From an uncultured SAR86 cluster bacterium (lineage in GTDB: Bacteria; Pseudomonadota; Gammaproteobacteria; Magnimaribacterales; Magnimaribacteraceae): a stretch of 64,000 nt of DNA. The stretch covers positions 1 to 64,000 of the forward strand of contig CACBUE010000005.1 of assembly GCA_902542325.1 (NCBI GenBank), read 5' to 3'. Position numbers and translations under genes: made by a program. This document shows, in pieces, positions 1-8,513 of the stretch. Numbering within the stretch: position 1 is the stretch's first letter; each line of letters starts with the position of its first letter. Below the pieces are notes generated by a model. It worked only from the letters and a program-made list of their open reading frames with translations, was not told the origin of the DNA and ran no database searches.

Positions 1-620
1 CTAGTAAGGAAACTTATGGGACTACAGGTGATAGGATTCTTCTTTGGTTTGATTTAGTGCGCCAAGATTCATCGATTCCTATGGGAAGTACTGTTAATCA
101 GTCAGATAATCCTATATTCAGAGTCAAGGCAGTAGGCGCATTTGAGCAGAAACCAGGCTGTCCAGACTATTCATCTACAGATATAACACAGGTCGAAATC
201 GAAAGAATTTGTAAAAATGAATGCTATAACCCTTCCGATAGAAGAAAAAATATCTCAAGAATTGAAGTGGTCAAGATTACACCACAAATAACTCAGAACG
301 AGCCTATTGAAAAACTTATATTTGATACATGGAAGACTTTTGAATGTAGTCCAAGTCAACAAGGTTGTGAGATTGAGTTTGTAGATGAGGATTTCAAAGA
401 CAATTCAAGAGATACAATTTATTACGTAAGAGCTATCCAAGAACCCTCACCTGTTGTGAATGGTGGAAATTTAAGATGTACCTACAACGATAAAGGAGAG
501 TGCATTAAGGTGAATATCTGTTATGGTGATTCAAGAACCGATAGGGAGGACGATTGTTTAACTCTTTCTGAAGAAAGAGCTTGGTCTTCACCTATCTATG
601 TTAATTTTACGGGGATTTAG
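1..620 (+). CDS. DUF3604 family protein, C-terminal part (5' truncated by window edge)
   Basis: The reading frame is open from position 3 without a start, so this is the last ~205 residues of a longer protein. It aligns closely with the C-terminal third of the complete DUF3604 protein at 51357-53579: shared blocks are RILLWFDL, NECYNPSD, a YYVxAIxE strand, GNLRCxY, VNIC and ERAWSSPI near the end. All nine cysteines of this region occur at matching places in both proteins, which suggests disulphides and an exported location. DUF3604 proteins carry PHP-like DLHVHT metal-ligand motifs in their N-terminal half (outside the window here); their substrate is not established. The GTG at 57 is an internal valine, not the start. 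The gene is followed after 17 nt by a sugar-type carrier. Confidence 0.85.
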   Translation, partial: SKETYGTTGDRILLWFDLVRQDSSIPMGSTVNQSDNPIFRVKAVGAFEQKPGCPDYSSTDITQVEIERICKNECYNPSDRRKNISRIEVVKITPQITQNEPIEKLIFDTWKTFECSPSQQGCEIEFVDEDFKDNSRDTIYYVRAIQEPSPVVNGGNLRCTYNDKGECIKVNICYGDSRTDREDDCLTLSEERAWSSPIYVNFTGI

Positions 621-637
621 ACTAATATTTATAAAGC

Positions 638-2119
638 ATGGAAGAACGGGCACAAGAGACTGAGTTAGATTTCAAAACCAAGTTTTTTTATGGATTTGGT
701 TCGATTTCTTTTGGTATCAAGAATAATGGTTTTAGTTTTTTTGTTCTATTTGTTTACAACACCGTATTTGGATTACCTGGATGGATGACTGGGCTTGCAC
801 TCAACATAATTTTATTTATGGACGCCATAACAGATCCTTTAGTAGGTTATTATTCTGATCGAACTAGATCAAAGTGGGGAAGGCGTCATCCTTATATGTA
901 TGCAGCAGCTTTACCTGTTGCATTAACCTATTATTTTCTCTGGACGCCTCCTGAATATTATTCAGATTGGCAGTTATTTTTTTATTTTTTGGTTTGTGCA
1001 ATCATTATTAGAGTTTTCATTACCTTTTATGAGGTTCCTTCAATTTCACTTGGCCCAGAACTTACAAGTAATTACGTAGAAAGAACATCGTTAATGTCTT
1101 TTAGATATTTCTTTGGTTGGTTTGGAGGCCTTACAACTTATAATCTAGTATGGTTTTGGTTTGGACCTAATAACGTTAACGAAACTTACTCTGATGGTAG
1201 ATTCAACCCAGATGCTTGGGCTGAATATGGCTTGGTCGCAGCAGCACTGATTTTCATTGGTATATTAGTGACCAGCTTTGGTACACATAAACATATTCCT
1301 AGATTATTAGCTCCTCCTGAAACAAAAGCCGCTCCTCTGGGCGTGGTTTTTCGACAACTTAAAGAGACTTTACTTGCCAATAGATCTTATATGTTTCTTT
1401 TTTTCTCTGGTCTTCTTGCTGCCATGGCAGGTGGAATGGAGGCTGCATTTGCTATATATTTTGATTCTTTCTTTTGGGGTTTAAACACTAGTGAAATGCT
1501 TACAAGAGGATTATGTCTTTACCTTGCTCCGGTAATAGCAATTTTTCTTGCTCCAGTATTTACAGACAGATTTGGTAAGAAAAATACTGTTATGTCTATA
1601 TGGACATTTCAAATAATTTTTGCTGCTCTTCCCTTTGCCTTGAGGTACATCGATTTAGTCTATGGTACTTCTTTGTTTCCGGAAAATGGAAGTCCTTATC
1701 TTCTTCCAGTATTGTGTGTTCACGTAGTTATAAACGTTGCTTCAGGAATCATAGTGTTTGCAACTCTTGCATCGATGCTCATGGATTTAGTTGAAGATAT
1801 TCAACTTAAAACTGGAAGACGAGAAGAGGGCATACTCTTTTCAGCAAGAAGTTTTGCTGATAAGGCAGTTAGTGGAATAGGTATATTATTTGCAGGCATA
1901 ATTTTATCTCTAATATCTTTTCCAGATCCTGAGGCTCGCGAGCTTCTCGATAATGTTGTACCTAATGATATATTAGCTAATCTAGCTTTGTGGTACGTAC
2001 CTATTTGTATTATTGCCTTTGGAAGCGCCTTATCTCTAGTTTCAGGCTATACCCTTACCAGAGATGATCATGAAGAAAATGCTGCAAACCCAGATACCAA
2101 GGTTTGGAAAGATAGTTAA
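638..2119 (+). CDS. GPH-type MFS transporter (sodium/sugar symporter family, MFS_2)
   Basis: A 493-residue protein with about 12 hydrophobic segments. Residues ~60-90 carry the family signature, a DAITDPLVGYYSDRT stretch followed by the GRRHPYM loop between helices 2 and 3, typical of the glycoside-pentoside-hexuronide:cation symporter family. It should sit in the inner membrane and take up a small glycoside or related solute with a cation; the substrate cannot be read from sequence. It starts 17 nt after the DUF3604 gene, so the two may be co-transcribed and handle the same compound (inference). Its stop overlaps the ATG of the next gene (TAATG). Confidence 0.85.
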   Translation: MEERAQETELDFKTKFFYGFGSISFGIKNNGFSFFVLFVYNTVFGLPGWMTGLALNIILFMDAITDPLVGYYSDRTRSKWGRRHPYMYAAALPVALTYYFLWTPPEYYSDWQLFFYFLVCAIIIRVFITFYEVPSISLGPELTSNYVERTSLMSFRYFFGWFGGLTTYNLVWFWFGPNNVNETYSDGRFNPDAWAEYGLVAAALIFIGILVTSFGTHKHIPRLLAPPETKAAPLGVVFRQLKETLLANRSYMFLFFSGLLAAMAGGMEAAFAIYFDSFFWGLNTSEMLTRGLCLYLAPVIAIFLAPVFTDRFGKKNTVMSIWTFQIIFAALPFALRYIDLVYGTSLFPENGSPYLLPVLCVHVVINVASGIIVFATLASMLMDLVEDIQLKTGRREEGILFSARSFADKAVSGIGILFAGIILSLISFPDPEARELLDNVVPNDILANLALWYVPICIIAFGSALSLVSGYTLTRDDHEENAANPDTKVWKDS

Positions 2120-2577
2120 TGCTTTACGCTCACTTATATAACTCACCAGTTGGGGATATAAGTTTACTAAAGGATGATTCAGACTTAATAGGCGTATCTT
2201 TTTCGAGCCAAGTTTTTTGTGATACAAAAGCAAGAAGTGATAAAAATACCTTCAAAATAATAATTGATCAGCTTAATGAGTACTTTTTTGAAGGTAGAAA
2301 AAATTTTACTATCCAATACAGATTGCCTTTTACTGGTTTTAGGTCAGAAGTTTTTAATGAAATGATCAAAATACCTTATGGAGAATGTGTTACATATTCA
2401 TATATTGCCGAGAAAGTCGGTAATCCGAAAGCTTATAGAGCTGTTGGCACTAGTTGTGGAAACAATCCAATTCCATTAGTAGTGCCTTGTCACAGGGTTG
2501 TATCAAAATCAGGTTTAGGGGGCTTCAGTGGCGGATTAGATATTAAAAGATTTCTCTTAGAGCTTGAAAGCAATTAA
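2119..2577 (+). CDS. ogt: Methylated-DNA--protein-cysteine S-methyltransferase (Ogt type)
   Basis: 152 residues, the usual length for a single-domain Ogt/MGMT. The active-site motif PCHRV is present with the acceptor cysteine at residue 124, preceded by the helix-turn-helix block YGECVTYSYIA and the ARG/asparagine-hinge region (CGNNPIPLVVPCHRV). The protein removes O6-alkyl groups from guanine and O4-alkyl groups from thymine by irreversible transfer to its own cysteine. There is no Ada-type N-terminal zinc domain, so it is a repair enzyme and not an adaptive-response regulator. It is translationally coupled to the upstream carrier by a 1-nt overlap; no functional link is evident. Confidence 0.93.
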   Translation: MLYAHLYNSPVGDISLLKDDSDLIGVSFSSQVFCDTKARSDKNTFKIIIDQLNEYFFEGRKNFTIQYRLPFTGFRSEVFNEMIKIPYGECVTYSYIAEKVGNPKAYRAVGTSCGNNPIPLVVPCHRVVSKSGLGGFSGGLDIKRFLLELESN

Positions 2578-2586
2578 AATTCAACA

Positions 2587-2907
2587 ATGAGTGCAATTAC
2601 ATCTATAGAAGTTAAATTAACAAAAGCGCTAGACCCTAGTCATCTAGAGGTAATAGACGAAAGTTATCTTCATAACGTAGAACCAGGAAGAGAATCCCAT
2701 GTAAGGATAGTGGCCATCTCTAATCTTTTTGACGGACTCAATTTAGTTAAAAGACATCAGCTTATTTACTCTGAGATACAAGAAGAAATTGATGGACCAA
2801 TACATGCCTTATCTATTCATACTTTCACCGAAAACGAGTGGATAGAAAAGAATGAGAAAGCAGAGCCTTCTCCTAATTGTCTGGGTGGCAGTAAAAACGA
2901 AAACTAG
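2587..2907 (+). CDS. BolA family protein
   Basis: 106 residues with the BolA fold pattern: an N-terminal helix, the ExxxHNxxPGRExHVRI-type strand (YLHNVEPGRESHVRIV), then FDGLNLVKRHQLIYSEI, which contains the conserved loop and RH motif, and the IHALSIHTF strand. BolA proteins partner with monothiol glutaredoxins to hold a 2Fe-2S cluster and act in iron-sulphur trafficking and stress morphology. The His of the RH pair and the His of HALSIHTF are the usual cluster or metal ligands. A short C-terminal tail (~15 residues, cysteine-containing) is variable. It lies 9 nt downstream of ogt and 9 nt upstream of trhO, consistent with one operon. Confidence 0.9.
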   Translation: MSAITSIEVKLTKALDPSHLEVIDESYLHNVEPGRESHVRIVAISNLFDGLNLVKRHQLIYSEIQEEIDGPIHALSIHTFTENEWIEKNEKAEPSPNCLGGSKNEN

Positions 2908-2916
2908 AAAATTAAA

Positions 2917-3840
2917 ATGGCAGATAATCATGTCGTTACCTTCTATTCCATCGAAAAAATAGGTGACCATAAAAAAGTTGGCAGGACTGTTGAGCGACAT
3001 TGTATTAAAAACAGTTTAGTTGGAACTTTTTTTTCGACACCGCAGGGTGTCAATACTACTTTGTCTGGAAAGAAAAAGGCCTTAATTGACCTTGTTTTCT
3101 TATTGGAAAAGAAATTTAAATTAACTATAAAAGATGAAACTTGGTCTTCTTCTAATTCTTTGCCTTTTAAGAGATTAAAAATAAAGTGCAGAAATAGATT
3201 GTTGCCACTAAAGGGTGATTTTGATCCAGTCACTTCAAGAGGTAAACATTTGAATTACCAGGATTGGAACAAATTAATTACAGATCCCAACACAATTATT
3301 CTAGATGTCAGAAATAATTACGAAACGGAAATAGGTACCTTCAAGAACTCAATCATTCCTAAAATGGATAATCTAACTGAATTCCCCCATTTCGTGGATA
3401 AAGAGTTATCTGAAATCAAAAAGAAAAAGATAGCTATGTTCTGTACGGGAGGTATTAGGTGCGAAATAGCCTCCTCTTTCATGATGAACGAAGGTTTTGA
3501 AGATGTTTATCAACTTGATGGTGGTATTTTAAGATATCTCAAAGATGTTCAAGATGAAAACCTATGGGAAGGGGAATGTTTTGTTTTTGATGAAAGAGTT
3601 ACTGTAGATAAGAACTTAAAACCAGGAAATTTTCTTCAATGTTTTGGGTGCAGAAGACCTCTATCAAAAACTGATCTTGAATCAAAATATTATGAAAAGG
3701 GCGTATCTTGTCATAAGTGCTACAACGTCTCTTCTAAAAAAGATAAGGAAAGATTCTCCCAAAGACAGTTGCAGATTGAATTAGCTGAAGAAAGAGGACA
3801 CGTTCATATGGGTGCTAACGCAAAACAAGATAAGGTATAA
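2917..3840 (+). CDS. trhO: tRNA uridine(34) hydroxylase TrhO (rhodanese-like, YceA family)
   Basis: 307 residues, near the usual length. The N-terminal ~100 residues form the acylphosphatase-like domain of this family. The central rhodanese domain carries FCTGGIRCE with catalytic cysteine at residue 176 and a second cysteine at 182. The C-terminal tail has the paired cysteine motifs CFGCRRPLS and CHKCY typical of TrhO. The enzyme makes 5-hydroxyuridine at wobble position 34 of tRNAs, the precursor of cmo5U. It follows bolA with a 9-nt gap and precedes an MMPL exporter by 2 nt. Distinction from sulphurtransferases of the GlpE type is clear because of the extra N- and C-terminal domains. Confidence 0.92.
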   Translation: MADNHVVTFYSIEKIGDHKKVGRTVERHCIKNSLVGTFFSTPQGVNTTLSGKKKALIDLVFLLEKKFKLTIKDETWSSSNSLPFKRLKIKCRNRLLPLKGDFDPVTSRGKHLNYQDWNKLITDPNTIILDVRNNYETEIGTFKNSIIPKMDNLTEFPHFVDKELSEIKKKKIAMFCTGGIRCEIASSFMMNEGFEDVYQLDGGILRYLKDVQDENLWEGECFVFDERVTVDKNLKPGNFLQCFGCRRPLSKTDLESKYYEKGVSCHKCYNVSSKKDKERFSQRQLQIELAEERGHVHMGANAKQDKV

Positions 3841-3842
3841 AG

Positions 3843-6320
3843 ATGTCTAAGGTCTTTTCTAAATTCGTTACATCTTACCCAAAGATGATTTTTATTTCTT
3901 TCCTTGTCGCTTTATCTTTCTCTATATTAAATCTTAATAACTTTAAGCTAGACGCCTCATCTGATTCTCTAGTATTAGAGAGTGATGATGATCTCAAATA
4001 TTATAGAGAGGTAAATTCTGATTATGCTTCGTCTGACTTTTTAATAGTAATCTTTAAACCAAATGAAGACCTATTTTCTGGTGAGACTATTTCTCAAGTT
4101 AGAGAAATGGTAAATGTTTTTGAACAAATTGAAGGAGTTGATTCTGTTCTAAGTTATTTAGATGCACCATTACTTTTTAGTCCTAAAATGAGTATGAGCG
4201 AACTAGCTGATAATCTTCGGACTATTGAAGACGAAGGCACTGATAAAGATTTAGCAAGGCTAGAATTTAAAAATAGCCCTTTATACACAGAACTGCTCAC
4301 TGACAAAGATGCAACTTATACCGCAATGCAATTATTGCTAAAAAGCAATGATTCTTATGAAGCGGCTATTGATCAACGTTATCATATTCTTGACCTAATA
4401 AATTCTGAACAATATTCCCCTAGTATTCATGATTTACAACTAAAAAATATAAATGAGGAAATAAAAACACTCAATGCACAAGCATCTATAGATAGAGACG
4501 CGCTAATTGAATCTACAAGAAATGTTATAAAAAGTTTTAAAGATAAAGGCGATATATACCTTGGCGGCACCGCAATGATTGCTTCTGACATGATTAGTTT
4601 CATAAAAAGCGACCTTCAATATTTCGCTCTTGGTGTGCTGATTATGTTTGTAATAACTTTAAGTATTATTTTTAAAAAATTACGTTGGGTTGCAATGCCC
4701 TTGGTTTCAAGTGCCTTAATTGCTGTTTTCGTTATTGGGTTTCTGGGCTGGATGGACTGGAGGGTTACAGTGGTTTCTTCAAATTTCATCTCCCTTCTAT
4801 TAATAATATCAATCTCATTAACAATACATTTAATTGTTCGATATCAAGAGCTATACGAGATTAATCCTTCACTCGAAAAAAAGGATTTAGTGGCTTTAAC
4901 AGTAGAACAAATGTTGAAACCTTGTTTTTATACTGCTCTAACTACAATCATTGCTTTTGCTTCTTTGGGAGTGAGTGAAATTAAACCTGTAATGGATTTT
5001 GGTAAGATGATGGTTGCAGGAATATTCTTTGCTTTTATTTTTTCCTTTTTTCTTTTTCCGATATTCAGTCTACTTTTTACCTCTAGTCTTGACCAAGAAT
5101 CGAAAGATTTCAGTAAAGGGGTAACCGTAGGTTTTTCTAAGCTAACTGAAAAATTAGGGAATTACGTCAGTCTTATCGGAATTATTTTATTTTGCATATC
5201 GATATACGGCATCAACCAACTTACAGTTGAGAATAGATTTATAGACTATTTCAAGCCATCTACAGAAATCTATAAAGGTATGGATTTACTCGATAACAAG
5301 CTTGGTGGTACAGCACCTTTAGATGTTGTTATTAATGCACCCAAAAATTGGATAACTGATATAGAAGAAGAATCTTTCGATGATGACTTTGGCTTTGAAG
5401 ATGAAGAATCAACTAATAATGGCTACTGGTGGAATACTATTTCTTTAGAAAAGCTTGAGCAGATTCACGACTACTTAGATTCCTTACCAGAAATAGGAAA
5501 AGTTCTTTCTGTTGCTAGTGGTATAAAAGTAGCTACCGAACTAAAAGATGGTGAACCTTTGTCCGAGCTAGATTTAGCTCTGGTTAAAAACATGCTTCCA
5601 GAGGATATTAAAGAGAATTTATTGAGTTCTTATATAAGCAATGATGAAAATCAAGTACGGATATCAGCCAGAGTGATTGAGTCTGCCGAGGGTCTAAATC
5701 GAAATGAACTCTTGTATGAAATTTCTGAGACTCTAAAAACAGATTACAATTTGGAAGAAGAACAATTTAGACTGACTGGCTTAGCAGTGCTTTATAACAA
5801 TATGTTACAAAGCTTATTTGATTCGCAGATTGGAACTATTGTTATTGTCTTTAGCATAATTTTTATAATGTTTTTAATTCTTTTTCGTTCTTTATATTTA
5901 TCCATTATTGGGATTATTCCTAATCTATTGGCAGCAGGAGTTGTGTTGGGAACTATGGGTATTTTTTCAATACCACTAGATATCATGACCATTACTGTTG
6001 CTGCTATCAGCGTTGGTATGGCTGTAGATAATACGATCCACTATATTCATAGATTTAAAAAAGAATTTAAAGTTTCTGGAATCTATGTTCAAGCCATGAA
6101 AGATAGTCATAGAACCATTGGCAGGGCTATGTTTTATACTTCATTAACAATAATTCTTGGGTTTTTAGTATTTTCAACTTCTAACTTCAATCCAAGTGTC
6201 TACTTTGGGTTCTTTGTATCATTAGCGATGGTTATGGCATTATTAGGGGCATTGACGTTATTACCCCAATTGATTCTTTATTTTAAACCGTTGGGAAAAG
6301 AAAAATTAATAGGAGACTAG
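3843..6320 (+). CDS. RND superfamily exporter of the MMPL/SSD type
   Basis: 825 residues with the classic duplicated RND plan: TM1 near residues 14-30, a large extracytoplasmic loop (~35-240), five or six TM helices (~243-410), a further TM at ~440-460, a second large loop (~460-645), and five TM helices from ~650 to the C-terminus. Each half has a sterol-sensing-domain-like TM4 region; the second includes SVGMAVDNTIHYIHR, the usual proton-relay Asp region. Such proteins move lipids or hydrophobic compounds across the inner membrane (HpnN/MMPL-like). The second loop holds an unusually acidic patch at ~512-530 (EEESFDDDFGFEDEES). Two nucleotides separate it from the racemase gene downstream, so a lipid-related cargo is plausible but unproven. 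Confidence 0.85.
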   Translation: MSKVFSKFVTSYPKMIFISFLVALSFSILNLNNFKLDASSDSLVLESDDDLKYYREVNSDYASSDFLIVIFKPNEDLFSGETISQVREMVNVFEQIEGVDSVLSYLDAPLLFSPKMSMSELADNLRTIEDEGTDKDLARLEFKNSPLYTELLTDKDATYTAMQLLLKSNDSYEAAIDQRYHILDLINSEQYSPSIHDLQLKNINEEIKTLNAQASIDRDALIESTRNVIKSFKDKGDIYLGGTAMIASDMISFIKSDLQYFALGVLIMFVITLSIIFKKLRWVAMPLVSSALIAVFVIGFLGWMDWRVTVVSSNFISLLLIISISLTIHLIVRYQELYEINPSLEKKDLVALTVEQMLKPCFYTALTTIIAFASLGVSEIKPVMDFGKMMVAGIFFAFIFSFFLFPIFSLLFTSSLDQESKDFSKGVTVGFSKLTEKLGNYVSLIGIILFCISIYGINQLTVENRFIDYFKPSTEIYKGMDLLDNKLGGTAPLDVVINAPKNWITDIEEESFDDDFGFEDEESTNNGYWWNTISLEKLEQIHDYLDSLPEIGKVLSVASGIKVATELKDGEPLSELDLALVKNMLPEDIKENLLSSYISNDENQVRISARVIESAEGLNRNELLYEISETLKTDYNLEEEQFRLTGLAVLYNNMLQSLFDSQIGTIVIVFSIIFIMFLILFRSLYLSIIGIIPNLLAAGVVLGTMGIFSIPLDIMTITVAAISVGMAVDNTIHYIHRFKKEFKVSGIYVQAMKDSHRTIGRAMFYTSLTIILGFLVFSTSNFNPSVYFGFFVSLAMVMALLGALTLLPQLILYFKPLGKEKLIGD

Positions 6321-6321
6321 T

Positions 6322-7452
6322 ATGGGACCACTAAAGGGATTCAAGATAATTGAAATGGCTGGAATAGGCCCAGGACCATTCTGTGGAATGATTTTGGCTG
6401 ATCTTGGAGCAGAGATTATAAGAGTTGATAGAGCTTCTGCTGCAGGGACTGGCTCAAGAGAAGAGCCAGCGAACCGTGGAAAGAAATCAATCGCTGTAGA
6501 CTTAAAGAGCGAAGATGGAGTTGAGGTAGTATTGAAATTAGTTGAAAGTGCAGACGCTATTTTCGAAGGTTTTAGACCCGGTGTAATGGAAAGATTAGGA
6601 CTAGGACCTGATATATGCCAAAAAAGGAATGAGAAAATAGTTTTCGGAAGAATGACTGGATGGGGTCAAACTGGACCATTAGCGAATGCAGCTGGACATG
6701 ATATTAACTATATTGCTTTGTCAGGAGCTTTAGCTGCCATAGGAAGAGACGATTCTCCTCCTGTTCCACCTTTAAATCTAATCGGAGATTTTGGAGGTGG
6801 TGGTATGTTATTGGCTTTAGGTATTGTGGCTGCTCTCTTAGAGACTAAAAATTCCGGTAAAGGGCAGGTCATTGATGCAGCCATGACTGACGGATCTTCT
6901 CTACTAATGACAATGATGTATTCAATGCATCAATCAGGATTCTGGAACTTGGAACGTCAAACTAATCTTTTAGATGGAGCGGCACATTTTTATGATACTT
7001 ACGAGTGTAAGGATGGTAAGTATATATCACTAGGATCGATTGAACCTCAATTTTATGCCTTGCTTTGTGAAAAGGCTGAGTTATCTCAAGATGATTTTGG
7101 AGATCAAATGAAAAGAGATACTTGGCAAAATAAAAAACAAATGATTAAGAATGTTTTTTTAACAAAGACAAGAGAAGAATGGTGTGATCTTATGGAGGGA
7201 AGTGATGTATGTTTTGCGCCCGTATTAGATATGAGTGAGGCACCTATGCATCCGCATAATATTGCTCGACAAACATTTATTGAAATTGAGGGTGTAACCC
7301 AACCCGCACCTGCACCAAGATTCGATAGAACTCAAAATGAAATTACACTACCACCCGCCATTGCAGGTGAACATTCAAAAGAAATATTAGAATCACTAGG
7401 TATTGATAGTGATGAATATGACAGATTAATTTCTTCGGGTTCTATAGTTTGA
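6322..7452 (+). CDS. mcr: Alpha-methylacyl-CoA racemase (CaiB/BaiF class III CoA-transferase fold)
   Basis: 376 residues. The three catalytic residues known from the Mycobacterium tuberculosis enzyme MCR are all present at the same numbers: His126 (in GHDINY), Asp156 (in LIGDFGGGG) and Glu241 (in GSIEPQF). The N-terminal ADLGAEIIRVD and the GYRPGV-like block (FRPGVMERLG) are family hallmarks. The enzyme interconverts (2R)- and (2S)-methylacyl-CoA thioesters so that branched chains from isoprenoids or sterol side chains can enter beta-oxidation. Gly-rich loop and catalytic triad distinguish it from true CoA-transferases, which use an Asp nucleophile. Its stop overlaps the next gene's TTG start. 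Confidence 0.9.
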   Translation: MGPLKGFKIIEMAGIGPGPFCGMILADLGAEIIRVDRASAAGTGSREEPANRGKKSIAVDLKSEDGVEVVLKLVESADAIFEGFRPGVMERLGLGPDICQKRNEKIVFGRMTGWGQTGPLANAAGHDINYIALSGALAAIGRDDSPPVPPLNLIGDFGGGGMLLALGIVAALLETKNSGKGQVIDAAMTDGSSLLMTMMYSMHQSGFWNLERQTNLLDGAAHFYDTYECKDGKYISLGSIEPQFYALLCEKAELSQDDFGDQMKRDTWQNKKQMIKNVFLTKTREEWCDLMEGSDVCFAPVLDMSEAPMHPHNIARQTFIEIEGVTQPAPAPRFDRTQNEITLPPAIAGEHSKEILESLGIDSDEYDRLISSGSIV

Positions 7453-7676
7453 AGGAGCTTATCCTAATCTCTGGAAAAGACTGTAATTTATGCAGAGAAG
7501 CTCAATTATTACTTTCTCAGATAAAACTCAAAGACTGCATACTGACCACTGTCGATATATATTCAAAGAGAACGTATGTCGATAAATATTGGGATAAAAT
7601 TCCAGTCATTCTCTATGGTGAGCAAGAGCTTCTTTGGCCATTTGATAAAGAAAAAGTAATTAAACTTTTAGATTGA
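7449..7676 (+). CDS. Glutaredoxin-like protein (DUF836/thioredoxin fold)
   Basis: 75 residues with a dithiol CNLC motif at residues 12-15 in the position expected for a glutaredoxin N-terminal helix, followed by a cis-proline strand (KIPVILYGEQELLWPFD) near residue 55. This pattern matches the short glutaredoxin-like DUF836 family of gammaproteobacteria. It probably acts as a cytoplasmic thiol-disulphide reductant; no partner is visible. The start is a TTG overlapping the racemase stop (TTTGA); no ATG lies nearby, so translational coupling is likely. Its 3' end overlaps the convergent tatD by 9 nt. Confidence 0.75.
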   Translation: MKELILISGKDCNLCREAQLLLSQIKLKDCILTTVDIYSKRTYVDKYWDKIPVILYGEQELLWPFDKEKVIKLLD

Positions 7677-8471
7677 TATATCAAAAAAGTCTAATGAATT
7701 CATATAAATAGCAGTAAAAACTAATTCTTCACTTTCTTTTCTAAACTCTGCAACTTTTTTTGCAATATGACTTAAATATTTTGGTTCATTTCTTGAAGAA
7801 TTATCTATTCCCATATCCCTAGGCAGAAGATAAGGCGCATCGGTTTCAATCATTAATTTTTCTAGTGGTATCAAAGATATGAGCTTTTCCAAATGTTTTC
7901 CTCTTCTCTCATCACATAACCAGCCCGTTATTCCAATGTAGAATCCCATGTCCAGATACTTTAGCAATGCGTCTTCTGTTCCTGTGAAACAGTGCACGAC
8001 ACTCTTAGGCAAATCTTTCAAATATGGTGAAGTAATTTCAACAAATTTTTCATGGGCATCCCTCTCATGAAGAAATAATGGTTTACTTATTTCAATGGAT
8101 AATTCTAGGTGTGCTTCAAAGCTTTTTTGTTGATCTTCTGGAGATGAAAAATTTCTATTAAAATCTAAACCAGTTTCTCCTATTGATTTAACTAAATCAT
8201 TTTTTAATAGATCTTTTATTTCACTAAAGGATTCTGGGGAATATTCCTTTGAATTATGCGGGTGAATTCCAGCGGTAGAAATACAAGATTCGGGATATCG
8301 TCGACTAATTTCAAAAGCCTCTATGCTCTCTTTCAAAGAACTTCCAGTGACTGAGAGTCTTCTAACTCCCAGTTTATTTGCTTCAGCTAGTACTAAATCT
8401 AAGTCTTCCTTAAAAGACTTGTGTGTCAAATTGGCTCCGATATCAAAAAATTGTTCTTGAATAAGTGGCAT
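7668..8471 (-). CDS. tatD: TatD family 3'-5' exonuclease / DNase
   Basis: 267 residues when started at the ATG at 8471 (MPLIQEQFFDIG); an in-frame ATG at 8495 would add eight residues without homology. The sequence closely follows enterobacterial TatD: FDIGANLTHKSF at the N-terminus, STAGIHPHNS, IGETGLDFNRNF, HERDAHEKF, VHCFTG, GITGWLCDERRG and ETDAPYLLPRD, which supply the His/Glu/Asp ligands of the TIM-barrel metal site. TatD proteins are Mg-dependent 3'-5' exonucleases for single-stranded DNA and RNA, linked to oxidative DNA damage repair. It is the only minus-strand gene between two plus-strand CaiB/BaiF genes. Confidence 0.92.
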   Translation of the reverse strand: MPLIQEQFFDIGANLTHKSFKEDLDLVLAEANKLGVRRLSVTGSSLKESIEAFEISRRYPESCISTAGIHPHNSKEYSPESFSEIKDLLKNDLVKSIGETGLDFNRNFSSPEDQQKSFEAHLELSIEISKPLFLHERDAHEKFVEITSPYLKDLPKSVVHCFTGTEDALLKYLDMGFYIGITGWLCDERRGKHLEKLISLIPLEKLMIETDAPYLLPRDMGIDNSSRNEPKYLSHIAKKVAEFRKESEELVFTAIYMNSLDFFDISI

Positions 8472-8513
8472 TATGAGCACTATTATAAAACACAATATTT
8501 TTCAGGGGGAGAT

